Source: Neurospora intermedia
Taxonomy: Eukaryota > Ascomycota > Sordariomycetes > Sordariales > Sordariaceae
DNA length: 64,000 nucleotides
NCBI GenBank assembly: GCA_037102815.1
Contig: BTPP01000001.1
Location: forward strand, 2,877,001 to 2,941,000
Direction of reading: 5' to 3'
This document shows positions 1-11,504 of this stretch, in pieces. A model generated the notes under the pieces. It saw only the letters and a list, made by a program, of their open reading frames with translations, had not been told where the DNA came from and made no database searches. How positions within the stretch are numbered: position 1 is the stretch's first letter; each line of letters starts with the position of its first letter. A program made the translations under genes and the position numbers.

Positions 1-2130
1 ATTTATATTCTCGATAATACTATTCGTACTTCCCTCTTTCCTACTTCTTTAGTCCCCTTTGGGCCTTCGGATACATCTTAATCCGAGGGCTCGCTATTTC
101 CTTGCTATTAGGCAATATTATTATTAGTTTTAGGGGGCGCCGTATCGGCCGTCTCCTTCGAGGGAGGCGTAGTGTCCGCTATAGTTTTAACGTTCTATTT
201 ATTAAATCCGTTACTCTAGGTTCTATTGCCTTTATTAGCGTTAGAACTATTATTAGTAACTTTGGGTTTGCTGCTGTAATTGATCTGGCCGCGGCATTTA
301 CGTACTTGGTAGCTAGGTTTGTTATATTTAATGTATTGCCTGGTTGCAAAGCGGGTTTGGACGACCTTTAGATCGATTTCGTTTATCTTAATCCGGTCGA
401 TTTCTATTGCTTCGGGGTCCTTCTATTTATTATTATTACTATTACCGCTACTGCTGCTATTATTACTACTATTATTAATCTGTCCGCCGTTGTTGCAGAA
501 GGCGGCGTTATTTAGAGACTTTGATAGGCCGCGGTATAGTTTCACCCATCCTTCCTAATTATTACGACCGGGGGTATTATATTAGTAAGATATCGTAGTA
601 CGGAAGTCCTTATTAACTTTGTCTTTAAATATATAGATTTTTGTAATTATATTATAATTGTACCTGTCCGCTAGTATAGTGAACTACGCTTCAAAGTCGG
701 TAAAATTAGTAAATTTACCGTTGGAACCTATACCCTACTTTAATTAAGCTATAGCCTTCTCTAAGATAGCGACGATATTACTTTATTAGAAGCGAGAGGC
801 TAAGTAATTTAGGAATCCCTATTCCGTAGGCTAATCTTAAGCGGCCGAGTAGTGAGGGTTATTTAGAATCTTTCTTATATTTATAGTAATAGTAACCCTA
901 GCTTCGCCGCTTAAGTAGCCTATAGTGTATAAGAATTTAGTCTTCTTATTTATAAAATTATAATTATCGACCTCCTAGCGGGTACGAATAGCCGTAGATT
1001 AAATAATAAATTAATTGTAGCGCTTGAACGTATCCCTCTCCTCGCCTATAAATTATTCGGGGTCCTTAGTTAAGTTACAACGACGGATATAAGCGTCGAC
1101 CGCCGGGGTTAGGATAAAGTAGTATCTTTCCGGGCCTATGAAAAAGCCTTTGGGGTTACTACCTCCGCTTAGACCGCTAGGACTACCGGGACCGAATCCT
1201 CCGCTAAAACTTCTAAGACTACTAATACCTCCGCCCATTCCGGGCTTCTAGCCGGTAGGTTCGCCGGCTCCTCCTATACCGCTAACGCTAAACCTACTAG
1301 CGCTAGTACTACTAATAGTAGCTCCGTCCCTACCGCTACCATTAGTACGGCTAGAACCTCCTCCCCTAGGAACCTCCTCTTCGGTATTGTATATATCCGA
1401 TTCGTTACCGTCGTCTACGTGTGCGAAGAACTTAGGGTTCTTGGTGGTTGCTTCCGTTGTCTTGGTTGTATTGAGTTGGGCTTCGATTTGGGCGTTTCTA
1501 AGTCTCTATTTAGTATAGTTGAGTTCTTCGCGAAGGATTTTAGCCTGGTTGGCCTCGGCGAGGGCTTCCTTATAGTTAGTATTTATCTCCTCGAATATAT
1601 TATTTTGGGATTGGAACGCAATTAGTAAGTTAGTGTATTATTACTCTACTATAGCGATATTGCGCTCCTTCTAAATAACGATAGCGCGTAGGGAGTTGTT
1701 GTCCGACTATAGGGAAGCGACGTTCTTCTATAGGACTATATTCTCTTTAGTAACGCTATTGTACTTTTATTACTACTAATTGATTTAAATAGCCTATTAG
1801 GCTTTGAGATTTTCGAGTGTAGTAATACGGGTCTTGAATCCTTCCGCCTCCTTCTTAGATACGGCTACTAGTTCGTCCTTTACTTTTATAATAGCGTTGA
1901 CTTTATTATTGAAATCCTTAAATTTAGTATCGAAGTAATAAAGTAATTTTATAACCTCCTTAGAGTCCTTAGCCTTCTTAGCGAAGTCTTTAGGGACTAA
2001 AAGGCTAGTTACTTCCTCTTTATAAATATATTAGAGCTAATTGAAGCCCTTTAATAGTACTAAGAATACCTTATATAGGTTAATTTAATCCTACTAGGAT
2101 TGTAGTTAATTACCGGGACCAGACATCTTA
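1..2130 (-). mobile_element. LTR retrotransposon relic, gag-proximal interior (RIP-mutated)
   Basis: Fossil of an LTR retrotransposon read on the minus strand. The 5' part of a Gag-like region lies at the right (near 2125) and the interior continues past the left edge of the window. Seen directly: the stretch is TpA-rich and strongly depleted in CpA and TpG, the footprint of repeat-induced point mutation, and many weak coding remnants sit on the minus strand. A Gly/Ser/Pro-rich stretch near 1053-1238 fits the C-terminal part of a Gag. The family is probably Ty3/gypsy, but no integrase or reverse transcriptase is inside the window, so this is inference. It is thoroughly broken, with many breaks. 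It is old enough to have passed through at least one sexual cycle with RIP. Confidence 0.65.
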
Positions 2131-2189
2131 TTGTAGTTCTAGGCGATAATAAATGAAAAAATACCGGTTAATTGCGCTTACAATTTTGG

Positions 2190-2618
2190 AATTATTGTAA
2201 TATTTAATCGAAGTTCTCGCTTTATATCGACCAATACCGAATACGTCTTAATTGATTGCTAGCGACTGCATTGGTCGGCTAAATGTGATTTCGTAAAGAC
2301 TAGGTTACTGTGGTAGTCTCGTACTACTCTTAGTCTATCCGAAATTACTTGTTGCGCGTTAATACAATGGTTAGGCACAATAAAGTATTACGGGGCGCGA
2401 GTAAGCACTAAGTTAAGACTTTGATTATTGTACGAGGGATAGGAAGAGAATCCTATGCGCGCACGAGAACTATATAGGGCACGCTATGGACCCAGTACAC
2501 GGACCACAGCACGTGTGCACGTGACTGCTGTACTGCACCCAGACAGCTGCAAGCTGGCTGCACTACTGCAGTGCAGCACCCATTTATATACAGGAACATG
2601 GCAGTAATGCCTGTAACA
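2190..2618 (-). repeat. Candidate 5' LTR of the relic
   Basis: Read on the minus strand, the interval begins with TGTTACAG at 2618 and contains a TATATAAA box near 2583-2590, as expected of an LTR promoter. It lies directly upstream of the Gag-like region. The part from about 2450 to 2618 keeps many CA/TG dinucleotides, unlike the interior, so RIP intensity drops across it. The inner boundary and any target-site duplication are not resolved; 2190 is an estimate. No second copy lies in the window to confirm it. Confidence 0.35.
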
Positions 2619-2712
2619 AAATCGACTCGGTTTTTAGACCCGGATAAAGCGACTATACACGATTCCAAACAGCCTATATAGGCCAAGGCATATATCACCT
2701 CCAGCAACCCAA

Positions 2713-2790
2713 ATTAGTAGTTAGAGTTAGTAGTTAGGGTTAGGCGTTAGGGTTAGTTCCGGGGGTATAAGGGGCCGGCGAGAGGCCCCC
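2713..2790. repeat. Degenerate telomere-like TTAGGG units and adjacent GC hairpin
   Basis: From 2714 to 2756 the plus strand is a run of TTAG-based units, including TTAGGG at 2734-2739 and 2747-2752 and TTAGGC at 2740-2745, with TTAGTAG and TTAGAG variants before them. TTAGGG is the Neurospora telomere repeat. Here it is interstitial, since many kilobases of sequence follow on the side where a TTAGGG-strand telomere would end. Just after it lies a perfect 6-bp stem, GGGGCC at 2771-2776 with GGCCCC at 2784-2789. It could also simply be the outer flank of the retroelement. Confidence 0.45.
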
Positions 2791-5700
2791 GCGTGTAAAT
2801 GAAAGTTCAATGCTTTGAAAAAAGGTAGTTTTAAACTCTTATTATCATTGTAAAGACAATAACATGTAGTGGTGACCTTAGTGGTGATTGCGGTCGCAAA
2901 GTACACGCGATACTAATACCAAGCTTAGGGTCTTGGCTATTAGAGCCAGCAATTTGTATAGCCCCACACAGGCCATATGGAATCGAGCACAGTCGCTTTA
3001 TCTGGGTCGCGGTTTTTGCGGTAGTCATGTCCGATCTTGGTCTCAAGGCCGGGGGTGGCCCGTGCGACCAACTATTTTGCAGCGACTTTGTGGGTATGTA
3101 TCGTGGATTCAGTCAAGTCAGACAGTTGACTTATTAGCCTCGGTCCCGGGAGGGGGGAAACAAAACAATTCATCGATGGGCTCGTGTTATATCTTTAGAT
3201 TATGCGGGTGTAAGCGCTTGAACTGCTGATAAATGGAGTGCATGACCATTGTAATGACCCAAGGAAACGTAAGTGGATGCTGTCACGACGATGGACCTAC
3301 ACTACTGCATCGACGGATTATTTATCGTTCGAGCTGATAACTAGTTACTAGCCAACAATTCGTCTTGTGAGTGGAAACGTAGTGGCTCGATTGCGACAGG
3401 TCACAACTAGTTAATGTGAGCGGAAACATCATGATGGTCAAAGGAATTGACTCAGTGAAGAGGAACGGAGGGAATTTGGTGATGCCTTCTCGTAGAGGTC
3501 ATCGGCGTAGCAGGTACGCGTAACTGTCCGGATATCCAAACAGTCGTGGAATTGGAGAAGTTGATCGGTTCATGGTTGAATTTGGCCGCTCTGTTCGATT
3601 GGCAATGGCGTTCGTACCGTAACTTATACCATAAGCATAATCGGAACGGTATTTCCTTTGCCATGCCTGTAAATCCAAATTCGAATCCGTGTTCAGCAAA
3701 ACTCAATTCTCTAGAGCCCGGTTGAGCTGTCGAGTAGTTGCCAACCGGACCTTTCCCCCGTGTAATTTGGCAACACAAAAGAGAGATTCTGAGATTCGCT
3801 TACTTTCTCCGAAGAGTTGCGACCCAAGATCTGCGCACCTGGGTGTGTTTTGAGGATTAGTGTAGGCTGTCATTCACGCAGGCTTGTTGGCATGCCAGCA
3901 ACGCACGCTGCAAGCCGTATAGGCAGTTAGGACCTAGGACCGAGACAGAGCTGAGAGCAGTCAGCTGGCGTTGTGATGGAAATTCGACCGCATTGAGCGC
4001 GTGACCGTAGCGCAAGATAACTAAGCCCACTGTCATCCACAGAGGCAAAAAGCTAGGCATTTCGAGTCCACCGACAGCAACGGCGAAGAAGACATCGGGA
4101 TCAACGGAAACATAGCAAATCAAGCGAAGCCGGAGCGAAACCCAACATCGCGACCGACAGAGGATATCCGGGGTTGCCAGATCGGATGGCTTCTGGCAGG
4201 ACTCGGCGGCGGCGATGGAGTCGACATGATTTCGGGCGGCGATATAGGCCGACCTATTGGTAGGTATGGAAATTATAGTAGAGGTGTGTAGACGAACAAG
4301 CTCGGGCAGCCAATGGATCCGATTCCACATGAAGTCAAAGCTGTGCGCCGGAGCTTCGTTTCTCAACGGCCGAACCTGACCGACCCCTTAAATCTCTTCG
4401 CATGCACCCAAGACACGACGAAGCCAATTGCGCAGCAGAGAAAAGTTGAATTGCAGGCCTGTTGCAGAATGTACGCGTCGGCGACCAGCAACGGAAAAAC
4501 AGGGAGATGGACCTCTGCAGAGCAAGATTCGAAAAAGTCTCAATGTCCGTGTCATTGATTGCAAATTCGAGGTCATCGACGCCAGAGCAGCAACGGAAAT
4601 CTCTTACGGAGCTTGATGAGGCAGGGAAGAAAGTGAAAGGATCGAATGAAAATAGGAGTAAATCGCTCGGCTTTGGAGCTTTTAGCCAATCATCTTTCAG
4701 AGATGATCGACCTGATCGCGACACCACGACGACGGACTTCAAGTTTGGCGTGTACAGTGCACGGTCCGCACCTGAACGAAGGAGGAAACAGGTATCAGTA
4801 CAGTGCGGTTGCCCGGCTAATCCATGGGCGCAGCGCCGTAACCCCGCCGCCATGTGCGCAAGCTCGATGGAGCACGCAAACCTCAGCTAGCATCGAGGTA
4901 CCGGTACGAGCTTTCCGGCTAGCGGTCCCAGACGGGCCCCAGGGGACGGTCCCAAGGAAAAACGACAGGCACCGCGTCTGATTTGCCCTTGGGTCAAATT
5001 CTGGAGCGGTCGAACGAAGGAGCCTTCTCCAGAGCAACGCGACGAGAACGCAACCCACCACAAGTTTTGACAGGGATCAACCTCGCAGAAGTCCGGCAGA
5101 GCTGGGCCTCCGTTTGACGACATTCTTCGACGCGAGTGGGCGCCGAGAGGACGCCCCCCCTGGCTCGCGATACTCTTAACTCGACGACATGGATCCCCCA
5201 TCCTCACGCGCAGGAATCCTTTTGCGAAAACAGATACACCAATAGTACAAGCTACCAGCCTGCAGCAAGCGCGGTACCGGTACCTCTTCCTACCTGCCTC
5301 TCTGTCTGCCCTCTCTGGTGCCCCAGACACACCCAAAGCTACCACTGTCGACCGCCATAGTGGAGCTTCCCGGCCGCCGGAGGATCATCCCATACCAAAA
5401 AATCATAGAGGTAGTCCATCATCTGTACTGCCGTTTCGTTGACGCCGCCGTCTATGCCGTTGCTGCTGCAAGTAAGCATGCCTGGCATCAAAGCTCGTCA
5501 TGGAACAAATTTTCCTATCCAAACGTTCGGTCAGTGGGGTCGGTGGCTACAGAGCGAGCGGGATCTGGGCGAGTCCCGTCTGGATCGAAGGTTGTTACCA
5601 CAGGATTGACTGTTGGTGGGAGAAGTCAGGCTCGGAAGCACTGTGGGCTGGAGCATTGAATGGCAGAATGGCCATCATTGTTAACTCCATGAAGTCGATA

Positions 5701-8700
5701 ATGGTCCATATTTCCAGTTACCACCATCACAACCACCACTGCCGCCACCGCCGCCGCCGCCGCCTCCGCCCCTTGGTTCCTTCTGTGCTCCTGCCTCCTC
5801 GGTGAGTGCCGGGCGGTTGCCGACCAGCTGGAGCCGAATCGGAAGTCCTTGGGCCTTGTCCTCCCTCTTCACTTTGGAGTAGGTTGATGGCCAATAATGA
5901 GGTCTGAACAGCGTCGACCTTTCACCCGGAGCCATTGTGCTGTTTCTGATTCGTGATTTTTGTCAGCCCAAAACAAATTGCTTTTTCAGATCAGTGGCGG
6001 CTGGCACTGAAACATAACCATTATTTCTGGTTCCAGCTGGGAACCTGTAGCATGACGGCGAACCAAACATGGCTAACAAGGTACCAAGGGACATGATGAG
6101 GTTGTCTCAAGATTCAAACAGAGGGCGGAGCGTTGCGGGAGCGAACATTGACGAAGCACAAGGCCCCCCGCGTACCTGCACACGAGCTCGCGCCACCAGC
6201 CCGACCTTACTGGCCGCAGGAGCAATAGGCAGGCAATGGCAGTCATGTCCTGCAAGGCGTTACGCAGGAGATGCATGGTGCTAGAGGCGTCCGTTCGTTA
6301 GTTCACGCTACGCATGACTAGTGTACCTGGGGATAGGTCCTCAATACCTGGATGTACCTCTTTCTGTCCGGGCACAACCCGGCAGCAACGACGACGGCGG
6401 CGGATAACGGACAACGGGTACCACACGGTCAGGTCGCCGAACCAGAAACCAATTGGCAGGATGATGGTCATGGACGAACGAATCAGGTCGAACCAAACGG
6501 CTCGAACCGCTCAAGGGTGATCAGTTCGTTTGATCATTACATGGCAATACGCAGTGGTGGGAAGCCGTGACGGGATGGCCGGGTAGCCAAAGTTTCAGGG
6601 AACAGCATGCAAGTCGCAGAGTACCTTACAGGTACAAGTGAACGCGTAGGTTCCCTGTCTTTCCCGGATCCCTCTTCTTGTCCTGAAGCTTGTCAGTGGC
6701 CTGGAATACCTAGCTCGCTGACAAAATGGTTCGTCTACCTAATTAATTCCGATCAGAGTGACAGCTGCCTCGCACCAATTCCGCACCACAACCCTACCTA
6801 CCTACCTTACATAACACCTTAACTAGCACACTAGGCAGGGCCATGTATGGACGGATCAGATTTTCTGCTTGGTACTGCAACCACAGCAATGCAGTGGTTG
6901 TCCAGCATGCCGATTACTTGGCTCCGTTTATGCCAGACACGACTGGACACAGGGCATCCATGTTCAGCGAGATCAGCGATCGACCTGGCTGCTTACCGGA
7001 CTTGATCCTGCCGTTCGAACAGTATTCCACGCTGTCTTGTTCCGGATCTGGCACTGGCACCCAGAGCTTGGGTTCCCGTTGGGCAGGCGCATTGCAGACC
7101 TTAACAGACATAGGTTGCGTACCTGCCATGTACCTCAAACGAACCTGCCTAATGTCTCACTCGGTCAACTGGACGTGATAATTTTGTTTTCCAACCTCAG
7201 ACATGGAAGCTTCGACCTTTGCTTCTCCCAGACTCTACTTGCACCATTGTACCTACGTCTTGATTCGAACTGGTACTTCATGTTTCCTTTGCCGGAACAA
7301 CCAAAGACATACCGACAGTCGTCTCTTGGCTACGTACTAGGCCTTCTTAGGTGTCCTCCCCAATATGTACCATTTTCTTCATCTCGCGCTACAAGGTACC
7401 ATACCCGATACGGCTCTCTCTCAGCTCCAATGTCTTCCCCTAGGCTCGTCGGCCTGCCCAACCACGTACAACATCCTTACCTCTGGCGGTACACCAAGGC
7501 CAGCATTTCATCCCACCGGTTCCACCGGGCCCTTGCACGTTCAACCTTTATCTGTCATTTTATTCTTCACATCCTTACCAAGCCCGGCTTCCACTGCCCT
7601 CCCAAGACAGGACACCGCCTCAAGGTGCTTGGTAAACACGATCCGGCCAGGGTGAGTTTTTTTCGGACGACGTCAACGGTGTGCTAGCCCCCTTGCCTCA
7701 TCAAATTGATACCCGACAGTCAAGGAAAGCTCCAAGCCGTCAAGTGTCGTAGAAAAGAAAACGGCAGCCGAGGAGGTGTAAAGTAAAGGAAAAAAAAAAG
7801 GAAAAAAAAAAGGAACGAAACCGAGAGCAACGGAAGCGGGCTTCCGCAACCCACCTGCCCTAGGCCGAGATTCAACACCACCACCATCATCGTTGATTTT
7901 GGATAGAATCAGTCAGCGCTGGTGGTGTAAAGCAGAACATAGAGTGGCTTTGATTGACTTTCTTGGCCACCACCTTGACACTCATGTGTGAGATGACACG
8001 AAAATGAGATAGGAGCTGAGAAGAAAATGCGGCGGTCGACTCACAGTCCAACATCGGGTTTTTCTCCAAGCAACATTACCAGCGCCGTCCTCTTGGTATC
8101 AGCAACATCACCCTTTGGCAATATCCTCGGTTGAGGGCTTGTCAGTTGGGAGTGTAAATCGGCTCTGTTGGAGTTTTACTCTCCCTCTCCGCGGCTTCGC
8201 CGTCATCGTCAAGGCTATCGCCAGCGTTGATATCAGGTATCCAAGTGGCCGTGTGGTCGAGCATGGTTGGAAACGGAGAAATCAGCTCGACGGCTAATAC
8301 CCTCACGACTAATGATACGTGACTACGTTCAGCGGCACCGCTGGGCATCCACCAAGGCCTCAACGCACCCCAGCAAGTGGGAGACCCCTAGCACATCCAT
8401 CGCGACGTCACGTTTCCAAACCAGCAGACCAGGCCTCAGGGCTACGTACCCTTTTCCTCGTAGACGGTCGAGCTCGTCGAACGCCACGTACCACCAGCCT
8501 GGGGTTCAGCCTCCCGTCTTCACAGATCCACAATCACGATTCCCCTGTCGGAGAGTCATCCGGCACTGGGCGCGAAGGGGTCCTCTTTAAAGCCTCTTTG
8601 GGGTTGTTGCAGATCTCCCCGCCCTACCTGAGAAAGCTGGGCCCTACCCAGGCCCTACCTGGGGTCGCAGCCGTCTCCCGACATCACACTACCAGTATTT

Positions 8701-10214
8701 TACCTTACTTCCGTTTCTTTCTTTCCCGTATGTCTTAGCCAAGAGCCGAACATCCACCTCTGGCGCAGACACCCCCAGGTACGTAGCCCGGCCACCTACC
8801 ATCAAAGCCCTCGATTGAGGTGGAGCTTTTATCACTTTCCTGCTTCTTCTCCTCTTCACTCACTCACCACGACTAATAAGAAATTTCTCTGCCTTGACTG
8901 TAGCCAGGCAGTATATCAATCTCGGCCGTCACCTTCAGGTCAGCGTCAATCTGTCCTCAGTCAACCAACATCAAGGGTTCCTGACTTTGGCACAGTTTTC
9001 TGTCACCACCCCGGCAGTCTCATGAGACATCTTTGTCTCTCAAGAGTTTGCGTTCGAAAATTTCAACCCGACCAGGCCGCAAAACAGCTCCGGCCGTGCC
9101 GTGCTTCAACCGTCAAAGCTGTCAAAACAAAGTGGTGCTCGGTCTTTTCGTATCGAGTCCCACTTCGCAAACTCGCTCGAGCTGTCTCGCCTGTCGCCAG
9201 TGGTTAAGCTGCTTAGCGTCTCGTACGAGCAAGACCTAACCCACGCTCGGCGCGCTGTCACAGTCAACGAGAGCCCTGCTTCCGCCTGCTCCTATCCTTC
9301 TTGGACGGCCGAGAAGCACGTTCTGTCACGGTCCAGGCCCGACCGCTTCACAACGTCCGTTTTGCTTTACCACCTGTAACCGTAACCGGGCTAACATCGA
9401 AGAAAAGGTCTCAGCTCCAGAGAGGCAGGTGTACGGGATCACCCTGCAGCCCGCCTGCTCCTTCGACGCGGTCTTTTGAGGATTGTGGTGCGGCAGTTTG
9501 ATCGCAGACAGAGGTGTGGCCAACGCCTCGACACCAAGGCATCTGGGATCTTCCCAGTTGATCTCTGGCTCAACTGACAAGCCACCCACTTTGCCCACTC
9601 TTCTCACCAGCACAGTTCACAAGCCTATTCGTCAAGAACTCTTCACCGTGACCGAATTCGCTATCCCCACTTTCGGTACGCAGAGTTCACACGCGCTCCT
9701 TAGCGCTAATCTCAAGTCTTTCCTGCGGGGAGGTGCCACTCGCCGAAGACCATATTCAACAGCGAAATCCTCTTTTCAAGCCTTTTTCGCATCCGCCTTT
9801 GTCTTTGGGCAAAGTTCACTCGGCCCTTTAAAGAAAGTAGCGCGATTAAAAGACGCTGCTATCGAGACTGCCCCCCACGGCCAACCTCGGGCTGATCCTC
9901 CGGTAGCACAAGAAACTCGTGTTAGAGGGTTTTAGATCCTGTTACATCCCTCCGACACCTCCGGGACTGCTATCTATCAGCCCCCGAGCGATCGCGAAAA
10001 TTGTTGCGCCTGGTAATTTTCGGTTCGCTTCGACAAGCCAACTCGAAAACCAAACCTGGACCTTTGGCGTCGAAGCCCTATCGAAGCCGAGTATTGTGTG
10101 GCCGAAGCGCCGACCACCTCGCCTCTTCCCTAAAACGACCCGGCTTTACTGTGAGCTGGACACCTGGCGAACACGCCGTCCAAAGCGCTCGATTGAACCA
10201 CACGAGCTTTCGGC
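2791..10214. other. Gene-free stretch, about 7.4 kb
   Basis: No ORF here has a recognisable product. Several ORFs of 150-270 codons exist on both strands, but they overlap each other and lack any family signature. From about 8800 to 10214 the plus strand is pyrimidine-rich and looks like a long leader or promoter of the gene at 10215. A (CCG)n run lies near 5740-5768 and A-rich runs near 7790-7812. The motif GGTACCGGTACC-like occurs at about 4900 and 5270. The stretch may carry a noncoding transcript or a missed multi-exon gene, but I see no positive support. Confidence 0.5.
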
Positions 10215-11504
10215 ATGATGGAGGACAACAGGGGCCAGAGGAGGCAGAACGAGCCGCCTATTCATGGCGCGCCCAACCCGCGCTACCACCAGTCGCTGCA
10301 TGACTCGACGCAGCAGCGGAGGTCTTTTGCTGGTGCGCAGGGGGATAGGTACCGGGCTGCACCTCTTACATCTTCGCCATCAGGAGCGGCCAGAGGAATG
10401 AGCGGTTCGGCAGGCTACAGCGGTTATTATCAAGAGCCATCTGCGGCGGGATTTCCCACGACCGCCATGCCTCAGGGCGCGATGAGTTATCACCACGGAC
10501 CGTCTGACTATGGCCAGCCTGACACACGACAAACTCAAGGCTTCGCTAGCACCTACAATCCAAATGCTCTGATGTATAACGTACCCCAAGGCGCCGGGCC
10601 ACAGAGCACCGCTGTATACGACACAAGCCAGCAGTTCCCTCAACGGCAACCGGCCGCACTGCAAATGATGGCAACTGATGTCACTGCCCCGTATTTCTCC
10701 AGCGAGCCAACAAACACGGCGGCAGCAACTGCTTTGCAGGCGCAAACAGGACCTTCCAGCGCACAGGTATATGGTCAATCTAGCATGCCAAGTTATTCGT
10801 CTGGTGGGATGACTGGTATGGGAGGTATGAATGCGCAGGCTACCTCAACCTCCGACGTCAGGATGGAGGACGATTATCCGGCGGGAGGAACCCTGGATCA
10901 CGCTTACGCGTCTTATCAAACAGCATTGAAGGAGATATTCCAAAACATACAGAACGGTGTTCTGGCCACGGCTAGTGACTCGCTCATCCGTGTCTCGGAC
11001 TGGCTCTTGTCGCATGTGGCAGACCTAGGTAAGCTGAGGCGCTTTCATCGTATTCGGGTCTAGGCAATGGTAGACATACTAACGCTAAAATTATCGATAG
11101 GACTGACCTCAGACGACCAGAGTTTACATGGTGACAGAATCAAGCTGTGGAACGACTTCAATCACGCTTGGTTGGGTATTCTCCAGCGCCAGAAAGAAAT
11201 GACGGAATCTGGCCAACAACCACAGCGCTCACAGAGTGTAATCTCGGCAGAAGGATTGAAAAAGATGGGGAAGGAGCTTATCAGATTGTGTGACTCAATT
11301 GAGCGCCATGGTCTCGTCGACTATCAATATGGCGTCTGGGAGGAACAAATCATTGAGAGTGAGTTACACCTTCCGCCGAGACACTGCAAAACTGGAATAT
11401 TTTTGCTAACCTTGGGTACAGTCCTGACGGAGTGCTTGAACGTCTACGAACCAACGGAGTCATCTGGGGACGACAGTGTCGCCCCTGATTCACAGCGCCG
11501 CTGA
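10215..11504 (+). CDS. Conserved fungal protein of unknown function, three exons
   Basis: I do not recognise a named family. The model is join(10215-11028, 11101-11358, 11422-11504), 384 aa. Intron 1 (72 bp) has a GTAAGC donor and a CTAAC branch site; intron 2 (63 bp) has GTGAGT and GCTAAC. Both keep the frame. Residues 1-230 are low-complexity, rich in Gln, Ser, Gly, Pro, Tyr and Met, and look disordered. From about residue 235 to 370 the sequence becomes ordered and probably helical, beginning YQTALKEIFQNIQNGVL. It contains a long Gln-rich loop between two helix pairs and ends in a short acidic tail. No signal peptide or membrane segment is visible. A disordered N-terminus plus a helical C-terminus suggests an adaptor, perhaps nuclear, but that is a guess. 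The start is ATGATG at 10215; a long pyrimidine-rich leader precedes it. Confidence 0.85.

Noticed and set aside
4335-4853. A 172-codon minus-strand ORF with Ser/Phe-rich product
   Set aside because: Overlaps an equally long plus-strand ORF and lacks any recognisable motif.
6869-7687. A 272-codon plus-strand ORF in the left gene-free region
   Set aside because: No domain, odd composition (many Arg, Leu, His, Cys) and overlapping ORFs in the other frames; typical of chance ORFs in pyrimidine-rich DNA.
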